Of a stretch of DNA of 42,605 nucleotides, positions 1 through 7,298 are shown piece by piece. Position 1 is the stretch's first letter; each line of letters opens with the position of its first letter. Position numbers and translations under genes: made by a program. Origin of the DNA: Metabacillus litoralis (GTDB lineage: Bacteria > Bacillota > Bacilli > Bacillales > Bacillaceae); contig NZ_JAIVKL010000028.1 of NCBI RefSeq assembly GCF_020524045.1, positions 1 to 42,605 on the forward strand, given 5' to 3'. The notes under the pieces were generated by a model, which was not told the origin of the DNA, did not search any database, and saw only the letters and a list, made by a program, of their open reading frames with translations.

Positions 1-130
1 AACACATGGAAGTTCCGCAAAAAAAATGTTGGTGGGATTTGATAATAATCTTTAAAACAGGTCTGAATGATAGTTGAAAATATTTGTTCAAGAATTTACA
101 CAAGATTAAGGACTTGACTCTCTACAAATT

Positions 131-259
131 GCACGTTGGGAATTTATCTTTGATTATTTAAAAATATCAGCGATTCTGGAAATTTATCTTCGATTTTTCT
201 GATTTATCTTCGATTATTCCGATTTATCTTCGATTCCTCAAATTCCGACAAAATTCGCA
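131..259. repeat. Five-unit 20-bp tandem repeat cassette (copy 1)
   Basis: Five units start at 141, 161, 181, 201 and 221, exactly 20 bp apart. Each has a core close to RATTTATCTTCGATT and a variable tail of about 5 nt. The array is preceded by GCACGTTGG (131-139) and followed by AATTCCGACAAAATTCGC (241-258). The same leader and trailer bracket a two-unit array at 535-602, so this is a cassette present twice. A 20-bp period does not keep a reading frame, which argues against a repeat peptide. Function unknown. Confidence 0.8.
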
Positions 260-534
260 CTTATGATGACCAAGAAAGTTTTAAAGAATCAAAGACATAT
301 CTTATATTTGACCATTTAATTACCTAGCATTATTGAAAATTGACTAACTTTTATTGTAGTTGCGCTTCTTGCAGCGTTTCGTTGACACTTTACGTTGTCC
401 TTCGGGGGTAAAATATGAGGAGATTTTGGAGATTTCTTCTGAAATTTGGTGCTGTTTATTAATATTTGACCTTTTTCAACATCACGGTCCTTGAAAATTG
501 ACTAACTTTCTTGTTATTTTGCTTGTACTAGTAA

Positions 535-602
535 GCACGTTGGACATTTATCGGCGATTTTCTCAATTTATCAGCGATTCTTCAAAATCCGACAAAATAC
601 GC
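535..602. repeat. Two-unit 20-bp tandem repeat cassette (copy 2)
   Basis: The leader GCACGTTGG (535-543) is followed by two 20-bp units at 545 and 565 and the trailer AAATCCGACAAAATACGCC (585-603). It matches the cassette at 131-259 with fewer units. A perfect 19-bp direct repeat, TTGAAAATTGACTAACTTT, lies at 333-351 and 491-509, so the duplication includes more than the array. I see no gene in 1-657. Confidence 0.75.
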
Positions 603-657
603 CCATCCTCACACACGCCACGCCGCACGCACTCTCCATTCGCCAACCCAAACAACC

Positions 658-684
658 AAAAAAGGCCAACATCAAATGTTAGCC
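658..684 (-). terminator. Rho-independent terminator of the lipoprotein gene
   Basis: On the minus strand GGCTAACAT-ttg-ATGTTGGCC is followed by TTTTTT. It lies just downstream of the stop codon at 700. Confidence 0.85.
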
Positions 685-699
685 CTTCCAAAGGATCAA

Positions 700-1044
700 T
701 TATTTATCTTCCTCTTTATCTACATTCCCATTATCTTCAGTAAGGTCTGTTCCTTCTTCAGCGTTGTCCATGCCTTCTTCCATACCTTCCTCAGCATTGT
801 CAGCGCCTTCTTCTAGCATGTCACCTGTTTCATCCATGCCTTCTTGAATGTTTTCTCCGCCCTCTTCTAGCATGTCTTCACCTTCATCCATGCCTTCTTC
901 CATTTCTTGTTCCATATCTTCACCTGGAGTTTCTTCCATTGTATCTTCTGGTGGTGCTGGATCTTGATCATCTGCAGCACAGCCTGTTACGATCATTGCT
1001 GCAAGAAGAGAACCTGATAGAGTTAAAAACCATTTTTTGCTCAT
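700..1044 (-). CDS. Small acidic repetitive lipoprotein
   Basis: This 114-aa protein starts with a type II signal peptide: MSKK, a hydrophobic stretch, then the lipobox VTGC with the lipidated cysteine at residue 22. The rest is extremely acidic and low-complexity, with imperfect repeats around EEGMDEGEDMLEEG and EEGMDNAEEG, and probably forms a flexible or helical rod outside the membrane. A good ribosome binding site (AAAGGAG) precedes the ATG and its own terminator follows. It is therefore likely a real, singly transcribed gene. I do not recognise a family and infer only that it is a membrane-anchored surface protein. Repeat-driven length variation between strains would be expected. Confidence 0.8.
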   Translation of the reverse strand: MSKKWFLTLSGSLLAAMIVTGCAADDQDPAPPEDTMEETPGEDMEQEMEEGMDEGEDMLEEGGENIQEGMDETGDMLEEGADNAEEGMEEGMDNAEEGTDLTEDNGNVDKEEDK

Positions 1045-1194
1045 AATTATTGCTCCTTTCGATTTTGACCTTTATTTTGGTACGGTCTTTGCTTATGTTT
1101 CCCAAACAAATTTATTTCATACACATTTTTTTCTTTCGGCCGTTATGCTTTATATAGACAAGTTTTTCGTCTTCAAAACCTTTCTATAACAAAA

Positions 1195-1232
1195 AGAGAC
1201 AAATGACCTACTTGTGCTGGTCATTTGTCTCT
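1195..1232 (-). terminator. Terminator downstream of fabZ
   Basis: Read on the minus strand, AGAGACAAATGACC pairs with GGTCATTTGTCTCT (14-bp stem, 10-nt loop) and is followed by TTTTT. It starts a few bases after the fabZ stop. Confidence 0.9.
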
Positions 1233-1237
1233 TACGT

Positions 1238-1678
1238 TTATTCTTCTGCTTTTTTCTCACCTAATGCAAACATGATTTCTGTTTCACAAGCAACTTCACC
1301 ATCAACTGTAGCTATTGCTTTTCCTTTTCCAAGTGAGCCTCTTAAACGGATGATTTCAACTTCTAAACGAAGCTGATCACCAGGTTTTACTTGTCTTTTG
1401 AATCGGCAATTATCAATACCTGCGAAAAATGCTAAGCGCCCGCGATTTTCTTCTTTTTTCAAAATGGCTACTGCTCCAACCTGAGCAAGTGCCTCAACAA
1501 TTAACACTCCTGGCATAACTGGATAATCTGGAAAATGACCATTGAAAAATTCTTCATTTGCTGAAACATTTTTAATGCCTACTGCCTTTTTTCCTTCTTC
1601 AATTTCTAGAACACGATCAACCAGTAAAAACGGATAGCGATGTGGGATGATTTCTTTAATTTGTTGAATATCAAGCAT
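1238..1678 (-). CDS. fabZ: 3-hydroxyacyl-[acyl-carrier-protein] dehydratase FabZ
   Basis: FabZ removes water from beta-hydroxyacyl-ACP in type II fatty acid elongation in the cytoplasm. The 146-aa length is normal for the family. The single hot-dog domain shows the catalytic histidine in [11 protein letters not shown] (H48) and the catalytic glutamate in VEALAQ (E62), with the N-terminal [12 protein letters not shown] signature. As in other Bacillaceae (ywpB in B. subtilis), it sits near the flhO-flhP-mbl block rather than in a fab operon. A strong terminator follows. About 60 bp upstream lies a MITE-like insertion (1748-1909), so transcription from further upstream may be changed. Confidence 0.98.
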   Translation of the reverse strand: MLDIQQIKEIIPHRYPFLLVDRVLEIEEGKKAVGIKNVSANEEFFNGHFPDYPVMPGVLIVEALAQVGAVAILKKEENRGRLAFFAGIDNCRFKRQVKPGDQLRLEVEIIRLRGSLGKGKAIATVDGEVACETEIMFALGEKKAEE

Positions 1679-1739
1679 ATGTATAAACTCCTTAAGGTTT
1701 ATTTAGGCTTCTAATAAAAGGTCATGTTTATTTATGACT

Positions 1740-1917
1740 TTGCTATAGGCTAATTTCGCAAACTTTGTTGCTTTTCAATAATCGAAGCAATCAGCACTGT
1801 ATTAAGTCTAGTGGCATCTTTTCTTCATAAAATAGTACCCTTATAGTGAAAAAACACTGCTTTCACTATAAATTTTGGTTACATAGCAACAATCGTTCAG
1901 AAAAGAGCCTTGCTATA
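1740..1917. mobile_element. MITE-like element type I with 8-bp target-site duplication
   Basis: The element (1748-1909, 162 bp) begins GGCTAATTTCGCAAACTTTG and ends TCGTTCAGAAAAGAGCC. Its ends are inverted repeats: the reverse complement of the right end reads GGCTCTTTTCTGAACGATTG. Perfect 8-bp direct repeats TTGCTATA flank it at 1740-1747 and 1910-1917. It has no coding capacity. Related copies lie at 31123-31283, 33031-33173 and 28174-28296. This is the hallmark of a non-autonomous transposed element; the transposase family is unknown. Confidence 0.85.
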
Positions 1918-1968
1918 AGTTTTTTATTTGTAATTAAGCCCTTTAAAAAAGCCATTATGTATACAACA

Positions 1969-1997
1969 AAAGGAAGGTATTAAGCAAACCTTCCTTT
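1969..1997 (-). terminator. Terminator downstream of the EpuA-like gene
   Basis: Minus strand AAAGGAAGGT pairs with ACCTTCCTTT, followed by a short T-rich stretch (TTTTGTTG). It lies just downstream of the stop at 2020. Confidence 0.8.
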
Positions 1998-2019
1998 ATG
2001 CAAAAGTATAACCTTGTAT

Positions 2020-2313
2020 TTATTTTTTTTCAACCAAATCAATAATATGCTGCCATGTTGATTTCTCTAAGGCATCTGCTGGATTTCCATTACCGATGAC
2101 TCCATAGCCCACAATAAGTCCAGCAATTGCACTTAAACCTAATAAAATGAGGATGAGGAGAACTCTTAACCATATCGGCAGAAGACGTATACGAATTCTT
2201 CTAGGGGTTTTTTCTTTTGCCCCTTCTTTTTCCTTGTTTGTTGCCTTGTTCGCCTTTTTTGCTTTTTTTAGTTCTTCCCGAGTGTATGTTTTAGTCGTTT
2301 CTTTTGCAACCAA
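2020..2313 (-). CDS. EpuA-family membrane protein (annotated as DNA-directed RNA polymerase subunit beta)
   Basis: This 97-aa protein has a highly basic, lysine-rich N-terminal half (residues 1-45), one membrane helix at about 46-70 (LPIWLRVLLILILLGLSAIA), and a short outer tail. This layout and position, directly after flhO-flhP and before fabZ, match the EpuA-like family in Firmicutes. Databases often label that family 'DNA-directed RNA polymerase subunit beta', a misleading name because there is no polymerase domain. A TTG start at 2313 is chosen because GGAG lies 9 nt upstream; the nearby ATG is in another frame. Function is not established from sequence. The gene begins 13 bp after the flhP stop and is probably cotranscribed. 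Confidence 0.8.
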   Translation of the reverse strand: MVAKETTKTYTREELKKAKKANKATNKEKEGAKEKTPRRIRIRLLPIWLRVLLILILLGLSAIAGLIVGYGVIGNGNPADALEKSTWQHIIDLVEKK

Positions 2314-2325
2314 TAGTCATAACTC

Positions 2326-3162
2326 CTATCTAACACCATTAATTAATCCCAACATTTGGTCACCAAGTGTAACTGTTTTTGCATTCATTTGATAAGAACG
2401 CTGTGAGATCATTAAATCGGTCATTTCCTTTGTTAAATCAACATTGGACATTTCAAGTGCACCTTGCTGAACAGCTCGATCGGCTCCATCTAAAAAGGTT
2501 AACACATCATTGATTGGTATATTTCCTAAGTTCTTTAAACCGTAGAGATTATTTCCTTTTTCAATTAGCATTTGTGGACGATCTAGCCCAACAACACCAA
2601 GCTCAAAAATTTGCGGAAGCTCTGTATCATTTTTTGGAACGGCTGTTAGTACTCCATCTTGTGAAATAACAATTTCTTTAAACGTATCATTTAAGTAGAT
2701 CGGATCTTGATTTTCATCTAAAACACGATTACCACTCGCTGTTGCTAGCATAAAGCGATTTGTTCCATCATTTGTTGGAGATAAATATAACGCACCATCT
2801 CTTGTATAATTTATTTCTCCATTCACATCGATCTGTAAAAATTGATTAGGAACAGTCAATGCAATATCAAGTGAACGACCTGTTTGCTTTACACTTCCTT
2901 GTGTAAAAACAACACTGCTATTTAGCTTGCTACCAGTTCCTTGCATAATCCCCAATTCAGAGTTCAAAATCAGCTTTTCTTCAAGCTCATTTGCGGGCTC
3001 GTTTGTTGTTGTATTAAACTGCTGACGAACCAACTCTGAAAATGTTGTTTCCGTACGTTTGAATCCTTGAGTATCTACATTAGCTAAGTTATGACCAATT
3101 TTATCAAGTTGCTTTTGAAATTGTGCCATCGAATTAGTCGCTGTAATCATTGAGCGTAACAT
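2326..3162 (-). CDS. flhP: Flagellar hook-basal body protein FlhP
   Basis: FlhP is a FlgE/FlgF/FlgG-family rod or hook component, exported by the flagellar type III system and assembled outside the membrane. The 278-aa protein has the N-terminal rod signature (MAQFQKQLDKIGHNLANVDT, then QGFKR) and the C-terminal helical region ending SQRSYQMNAKTVTLGDQML, both of which form the coiled core of axial proteins. It follows flhO by 15 bp in the same orientation, as in the B. subtilis flhO-flhP pair near mbl. These genes sit apart from the main fla/che operon. The paralogue upstream shares the same ends. Confidence 0.93.
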   Translation of the reverse strand: MLRSMITATNSMAQFQKQLDKIGHNLANVDTQGFKRTETTFSELVRQQFNTTTNEPANELEEKLILNSELGIMQGTGSKLNSSVVFTQGSVKQTGRSLDIALTVPNQFLQIDVNGEINYTRDGALYLSPTNDGTNRFMLATASGNRVLDENQDPIYLNDTFKEIVISQDGVLTAVPKNDTELPQIFELGVVGLDRPQMLIEKGNNLYGLKNLGNIPINDVLTFLDGADRAVQQGALEMSNVDLTKEMTDLMISQRSYQMNAKTVTLGDQMLGLINGVR

Positions 3163-3177
3163 TATTAGTACCTCCTA

Positions 3178-4029
3178 TTATCTTAAGCGGCCTATTTCGT
3201 TTGCGGCCTTGTCCATACTTTTATCATACGCTTGTAATACTTTTTGGTTTGCTTCAAAAGATCGATAAGCTGTCATCATATCTGTATACGTTCGACCAAC
3301 ATCAACTGTTGAATTTTCTACGTAGTTTTGTCTTAAATTATATTGAATGTCTCCGTTACCAATCGCAGTTGGTAATACACCTTCATCAGCAGTACGAAAT
3401 AGTCCGTTACCTTCTCTAACTAAGTTTCGTACATCTGCTTCGTAACGTACATCGATTTGACCTAGAAATTGGTCTGCGCCTTGAAGATCAAGATTATATA
3501 CCTCTCCATTTGGAGTAATTTCATAATTGCTTGTTTGTATTGAAATCGGCTCACCTGTAGTAGATAAGACCGTATTTCCGTTAGACAGTAAAATCCCGTT
3601 ATCATCTAGTGAAAAATGGCCATTTCGTGTGTATCTTTCATCACCAGTTGGTGTATCAACAGCAAATAGTAATGTTCCTTTAAGATTTGTTTCTGGGTTA
3701 AATGGAACATTTTCTTCAACTAATGCAATATCAGATTTCAATCCTGTTTCTTTTAATCCACCTTGAAGGTACTGATTACCTATCTCTTGTAAATACACTC
3801 CTGTATTAATTGTGCCTATTGGAGTCATTCCTCCAAAGTTTGCGCCATTTACAGTAGGTACTGATTTATTGTCCAGTCTTTGTAGCAGCATTTCTGGAAA
3901 CGCGCGAACAGAAGATTGATCTGCTTTATAGCCTGGAGTTGTTGAATTTGCCATGTTGTTTGAGAGCATTTCCGTACGTCTTTGTTGCGTTAACATTCCT
4001 GCTGTTGCTGTATATAAACCTCTTAACAT
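3178..4029 (-). CDS. flhO: Flagellar hook-basal body protein FlhO
   Basis: FlhO is the partner rod protein of FlhP. The 283-aa sequence begins MLRGLYTATAGML and contains the rod signature EMLSNNMANSTTPGYKAD. It ends with the conserved DMMTAYRSFEANQKVLQAYD, followed by DKSMDKAANEIGRLR. These terminal heptad-like regions polymerise into the distal rod. The start is the ATG at 4029. It is first in the flhO-flhP unit. A MITE-like insertion (4232-4414) sits about 200 bp upstream, between this gene and the divergent riboswitch-controlled gene. I could not settle whether its promoter is sigma-A or sigma-D. Confidence 0.94.
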   Translation of the reverse strand: MLRGLYTATAGMLTQQRRTEMLSNNMANSTTPGYKADQSSVRAFPEMLLQRLDNKSVPTVNGANFGGMTPIGTINTGVYLQEIGNQYLQGGLKETGLKSDIALVEENVPFNPETNLKGTLLFAVDTPTGDERYTRNGHFSLDDNGILLSNGNTVLSTTGEPISIQTSNYEITPNGEVYNLDLQGADQFLGQIDVRYEADVRNLVREGNGLFRTADEGVLPTAIGNGDIQYNLRQNYVENSTVDVGRTYTDMMTAYRSFEANQKVLQAYDKSMDKAANEIGRLR

Positions 4030-4223
4030 AGTGCACCCACCTTAGTGTTAGTAGTCCGAACAATGAATTCCTTTCGACAGAATTCCCTAACTTTCATTAT
4101 AAAGGAGATGCAACGTTTTCTCATTACATTTTTTTAGGAAATGTATGTAATTTTTTGAACGAGGTATTTTTTAAGCTTTCTTTAAAAATACCTTTTTCAT
4201 ACTTTGTTGTAATAAACATTACT

Positions 4224-4422
4224 TTTTACTAGGCTCTGTTAAACTTTGTGGTTGATTTTCGTTACAGGCATTCGCTTTCCGCGGGCGGTCCGGAAGCCTC
4301 CTCGGCGCAAGCGCCTGTGGGGTCTCCCTTCGACACGCTTCTCCCGCAGGAGTCTCATGCCTTTCACTCCAATCAACCAAGTGCTAAAAAACAACCTTAA
4401 GCTTTAACATAGCCTTTTACTA
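4224..4422. mobile_element. MITE-like element type II with REP-like core and 8-bp TSD
   Basis: The element (4232-4414, 183 bp) starts GGCTCTGTTAAACTT and ends AAGCTTTAACATAGCC, an imperfect terminal inverted repeat. Perfect direct repeats TTTTACTA flank it at 4224-4231 and 4415-4422. Inside (4250-4378), a second inverted pair GGTTGATT/AATCAACC encloses a GC-rich palindromic core of the CTTTCCGCGGGCGG type common between genes in Bacillaceae. It has no ORF. Confidence 0.85.
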
Positions 4423-4470
4423 AAAGGAATAATACTTTTAAAAAAGCCTTTTATAGGTCCAAAAACCTAT

Positions 4471-4498
4471 TTGAATCTGTAGCATATGACTATATACT
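4471..4498 (+). promoter_or_regulatory. Sigma-A-type promoter of the riboswitch gene
   Basis: TTGAAT (4471-4476), a 16-bp spacer and TATACT (4493-4498). Transcription would start near 4505, about 14 nt before the riboswitch aptamer. Confidence 0.65.
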
Positions 4499-4518
4499 TA
4501 AGAAAATAAAACTGAAAA

Positions 4519-4595
4519 AGGCAAACTTGTCGAAAGATAAGGACGCAAAGCTATGGGCCTAACCAATGTTTACATTGTACGGTTGCCAAGTTGCC
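4519..4595 (+). ncRNA. Cyclic-di-GMP-I (GEMM-I) riboswitch
   Basis: The class I c-di-GMP aptamer consensus is visible. P1 is formed by GGCAAACTT (4520-4528) with AAGTTGCC (4588-4595). A GAAA tetraloop helix lies at GTCGAAAGAT, followed by the near-invariant GGACGCAAAGC (4540-4550). The tetraloop-receptor side reads GGGCCTAACC, followed by a hairpin AATGT/ACATT and GGTTGCC. The arrangement and order match the Vibrio Vc2 type. It lies 42 nt before the start codon of the secreted protein, so it controls that gene. Very likely real; ligand binding itself is inferred from family knowledge. Confidence 0.93.
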
Positions 4596-4596
4596 A

Positions 4597-4629
4597 GGCT
4601 CCCTTTCCGAGCCTCGGGATGAGAGGGAG
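4597..4629 (+). promoter_or_regulatory. Candidate expression platform sequestering the RBS
   Basis: Two mutually exclusive hairpins can form. One is GGCTC (4597-4601) with GAGCC (4609-4613). The other is CTCCCT (4599-4604) with AGGGAG (4624-4629), which contains the ribosome binding site. No T-run follows, so translational rather than transcriptional control is inferred. Confidence 0.6.
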
Positions 4630-4637
4630 AAGAAGAT

Positions 4638-5540
4638 ATGAAGATGCTAAAAGGTATCATTTGTGTGTTAACTGCTTTATTTGTTTTAGGTAGTCAGCTA
4701 GGAGTTATCGGGATGAATAACAAAGCAACAGCTATGGAAAATCCTATATCACCTGAGTATTCAACATGGTTATGGGATACGAATAAAATCGTAAATGACC
4801 GAGTGGCTACTCTTCAATTTCTAGAAGAAAAACAAGTTAAACATGTTTACTTACAAATTAATCGAAATGTAAATACAACTTATTATAAAAAATTCATTAG
4901 TGAAGCAAGCATAAAGAATATCAAGGTCTACGCATTAGATGGTGATCCAAACTGGGGTCCAACTTCAAAAGGGTTTACGAACTTTTTAAGCTGGGTAACA
5001 ACTTATCAACAATCTTCACAAGCTACTGAAAAATTTTCGGGCATTCACCTTGATATTGAACCTTATTTAACTCCGCTATGGACATCAAACTACAAAGCGG
5101 CTGTTAATAAATATCAAAATGCACTTATCGTCGCTTCTAATAAAGCTACATCATTAGGAATTTCATTTGCTGTAGACATTCCATTTTGGTTTGATGAAAT
5201 GACTTATAAAAACAAGCATGGTAAAGGAAACCTCGCAAAATGGGCGATTAATTTAACAGATGAAGTAACTATTATGGCATACCGCGATAAAGCTGTCGGT
5301 CCTAACGGTATTATTGAGTTAGTGAAATATGAGATGAATACCGCAAACACGCTAAACAAAAAAGTGAACATCGCAGTTGAAACTATGAATTTAGGCAATG
5401 ACGGATTTTTAACTTTCTATGAAGAAGGACAAGCTGCAATGAATACACAATTAGAGCTTGTACAAAATTCTTATGGAAGTTATTCAAACTTTAACGGATT
5501 CGCTGTTCACCATGTTGGTAGTTGGATGGAATTGAAGTAG
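4638..5540 (+). CDS. Secreted TIM-barrel glycosidase-like protein under c-di-GMP riboswitch
   Basis: This 300-aa protein has a signal peptide (MKMLKGIICVLTALFVLG, likely cut after ATA at residue 32). The mature part shows the strand pattern of a (beta/alpha)8 barrel: STWLWDT (42-48), VYALDGDPNW (97-106), GIHLDIEPY (135-143), FAVDIPFWF (177-185), VTIMAYRD (210-217), VNIAVETM (243-250) and FAVHHVGSW (288-296). HLDIEP with D139 and E141 resembles the acidic active-site strand of GH18-like hydrolases, and IMAYRD resembles their sixth strand. I infer a secreted polysaccharide-acting enzyme, but no substrate can be named. The ATG at 4638 follows AGGGAGAAGAAG. It is a single-gene unit with its own promoter, riboswitch and terminator. 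Confidence 0.85.
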   Translation: MKMLKGIICVLTALFVLGSQLGVIGMNNKATAMENPISPEYSTWLWDTNKIVNDRVATLQFLEEKQVKHVYLQINRNVNTTYYKKFISEASIKNIKVYALDGDPNWGPTSKGFTNFLSWVTTYQQSSQATEKFSGIHLDIEPYLTPLWTSNYKAAVNKYQNALIVASNKATSLGISFAVDIPFWFDEMTYKNKHGKGNLAKWAINLTDEVTIMAYRDKAVGPNGIIELVKYEMNTANTLNKKVNIAVETMNLGNDGFLTFYEEGQAAMNTQLELVQNSYGSYSNFNGFAVHHVGSWMELK

Positions 5541-5561
5541 TAAAAATTAAAATCATTCATA

Positions 5562-5596
5562 AAAGGTTCTCTATTCTATATAGAGGGCCTTTTTTT
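5562..5596 (+). terminator. Terminator of the riboswitch-controlled gene
   Basis: AAGGTTCTCTAT pairs with ATAGAGGGCCTT and is followed by a run of T residues (5590-5596). It begins about 20 bp after the stop. Confidence 0.85.
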
Positions 5597-5772
5597 CATA
5601 ATTGTTATATTTGAAATTAATCTCTGTGTGTCTTCCGAGAATGATATTTACTTGTACCAATACCTTCAAGGCTCCAATTAACGATGCAAATATATACCGG
5701 ATAATAAAGTGTCCGGACCTAGCGCAAATCAACCACACACTATACTTTACACCTGCATTTAAGATAAACATC

Positions 5773-5799
5773 AAAAAAAGAGCCAGGCAATCCTAGCTC
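5773..5799 (-). terminator. Terminator downstream of mbl
   Basis: On the minus strand GAGCTAGG-attg-CCTGGCTC is followed by TTTTTTTG. It lies about 50 bp after the mbl stop. Confidence 0.85.
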
Positions 5800-5850
5800 C
5801 TTTTCCTATCTATATAAATAGTATGGACTTCATTCGTAAGGTACTTGATC

Positions 5851-6852
5851 TCAACCAAATTTCTTACGTGGTAATTTATCCATGTTATCTAGCATAATTC
5901 CTGTGCCAATTGCTACGCAATCCATTGGTGCTTCAGCAACTAGTACTGGTACCTTTAGTTCTTCAGCTAATAATTGATCTAGTCCGTTTAACAAGGCACC
6001 ACCACCTGTTAAAATGACGCCACGATCAATAATGTCTGCAGATAGCTCAGGAGGAGTACGTTCTAGTACGCTTTTAGCAGCTTGTACGATCGCAGCTACT
6101 GGTTCACGAAGTGCTGATTCTACTTCTTTTGAGTTAACAGTGATTGTGCGAGGTAAACCTGTCACCATGTCACGTCCACGTATGTCAATCTCTTCATAAC
6201 GTGCGCCTGGGAATACCGTTGCAACATTTATCTTAATGTCTTCTGCTGTGCGTTCACCGATAAGAAGCTTGTACTCTCTTTTGATGTAATTTAAAATTTC
6301 AAGGTCAAACTTGTCCCCTGCCATTTTAATTGAAGAGGCGGTGACAATATCGCCCATTGATAAAACTGCGACATCTGTTGTTCCACCGCCAATATCAACT
6401 ACCATATTTCCATAAGGTTGGAAGATGTCCATTCCGGCACCAATTGCTGCTACCTTTGGTTCTTCCTCAAGAAAAACATTTTTGCCACCGCTTTTTTCTG
6501 CAGCTTCTTTAATCGCTTTTTGTTCAACAGATGTAATATTTGTTGGACAACAAATAAGCATACGTGGCTTAGATAATAAGCCTTTTACATTAAGCTTATT
6601 TATAAAGTGCTTTAACATCGCTTCTGTTACTTCAAAATCTGCAATGACGCCATCTTTCAATGGGCGAATTGCAACAATATTCCCAGGAGTACGTCCTACC
6701 ATACGTCTAGCTTCTTCACCAACAGCAAGAACCTTTCCTGAATTCTTGTCTAACGCAACAACGGACGGTTCATTTAAAACAATACCTTTACCTTTTACAT
6801 GTATTAGTACATTAGCAGTACCAAGATCTATACCAATATCCCTCGCAAACAT
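5851..6852 (-). CDS. mbl: MreB-like rod-shape protein Mbl
   Basis: Mbl is a bacterial actin that polymerises under the membrane and guides elongation-phase cell wall synthesis. The 333-aa length is typical. Actin-fold nucleotide motifs are intact: phosphate-1 DIGIDLGTANV (5-15), phosphate-2 VVDIGGGTTD (151-160) and the adenosine loop ILTGGGALLNGL near residue 286. It starts at an ATG preceded by AAGGAGG. Its position between spoIIID and flhO and the N-terminus MFARDIGIDLG identify it as Mbl rather than MreB or MreBH. A terminator follows. Confidence 0.96.
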   Translation of the reverse strand: MFARDIGIDLGTANVLIHVKGKGIVLNEPSVVALDKNSGKVLAVGEEARRMVGRTPGNIVAIRPLKDGVIADFEVTEAMLKHFINKLNVKGLLSKPRMLICCPTNITSVEQKAIKEAAEKSGGKNVFLEEEPKVAAIGAGMDIFQPYGNMVVDIGGGTTDVAVLSMGDIVTASSIKMAGDKFDLEILNYIKREYKLLIGERTAEDIKINVATVFPGARYEEIDIRGRDMVTGLPRTITVNSKEVESALREPVAAIVQAAKSVLERTPPELSADIIDRGVILTGGGALLNGLDQLLAEELKVPVLVAEAPMDCVAIGTGIMLDNMDKLPRKKFG

Positions 6853-7008
6853 TCTATCTATATCCTCCTTGCTTATCTACATTCCCGTAATAGTTTAACC
6901 TAATTAAATATTTTATCATAAAATCGCAAAAATAGTATGATTTTGTAAAATTATTTCGCGGGTTTATGTAGGGAAATGTCGATTAACAAGAAATTGATAG
7001 ATAGACCT

Positions 7009-7284
7009 TTATTTCACTGGTTCTTCCTCTAAAATCTCGTCCTTCTTATACTTAAGCTTTGTTGCTTCTCCACCACGCAGATGCCTAATTGATTTATGAT
7101 AATCAAGTATTTCCTTTACCTCATTTGCAAGATCAGGATTAATTTCAGGTAGCCTCTCCGTTAAATCTTTATGGACGGTACTTTTGGAAACTCCAAATTC
7201 CTTCGCAATGACGCGAACTGTTTTCTTTGTCTCCACGATATACTTCCCAATCTTGATTGTGCGTTCTTTGATGTAATCGTGCAC
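7009..7284 (-). CDS. spoIIID: Sporulation transcription factor SpoIIID
   Basis: SpoIIID is a mother-cell DNA-binding regulator that modulates the sigma-E regulon and activates sigK during sporulation. The 91-aa protein has a helix-turn-helix in TVRVIAKEFGVSKSTVHKDL (about residues 22-41) and the conserved basic C-terminal region HLRGGEATKLKYKKDEI. The frame is open further upstream, but I chose the GTG at 7284 (product VHDYIKERT..). It follows GGGAGG at a normal distance and matches the known SpoIIID N-terminus. The stop of the small upstream ORF (7299-7412) overlaps the ribosome binding site, so translation is probably coupled. Confidence 0.95.
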   Translation of the reverse strand: MHDYIKERTIKIGKYIVETKKTVRVIAKEFGVSKSTVHKDLTERLPEINPDLANEVKEILDYHKSIRHLRGGEATKLKYKKDEILEEEPVK

Positions 7285-7298
7285 ACCACTCGACCTCC

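Noticed and set aside
131-259. CRISPR array
   Set aside because: The conserved parts are only about 15 nt with 5-nt tails and there are no cas genes. Spacers of CRISPR size are absent.
498-743. 81-aa plus-strand ORF running through the second 20-bp repeat cassette
   Set aside because: It has no ribosome site, crosses the repeat array and the terminator of the lipoprotein gene, and runs into that gene's 3' end on the opposite strand.
4597-4629. Intrinsic terminator after the riboswitch aptamer
   Set aside because: The hairpins are not followed by a T-run; AGGGAGAAGAAG and the start codon come next.
5571-5796. Overlapping small ORFs between the riboswitch gene and mbl
   Set aside because: Neither has a ribosome site, and both overlap terminators at 5562-5596 or 5773-5799.
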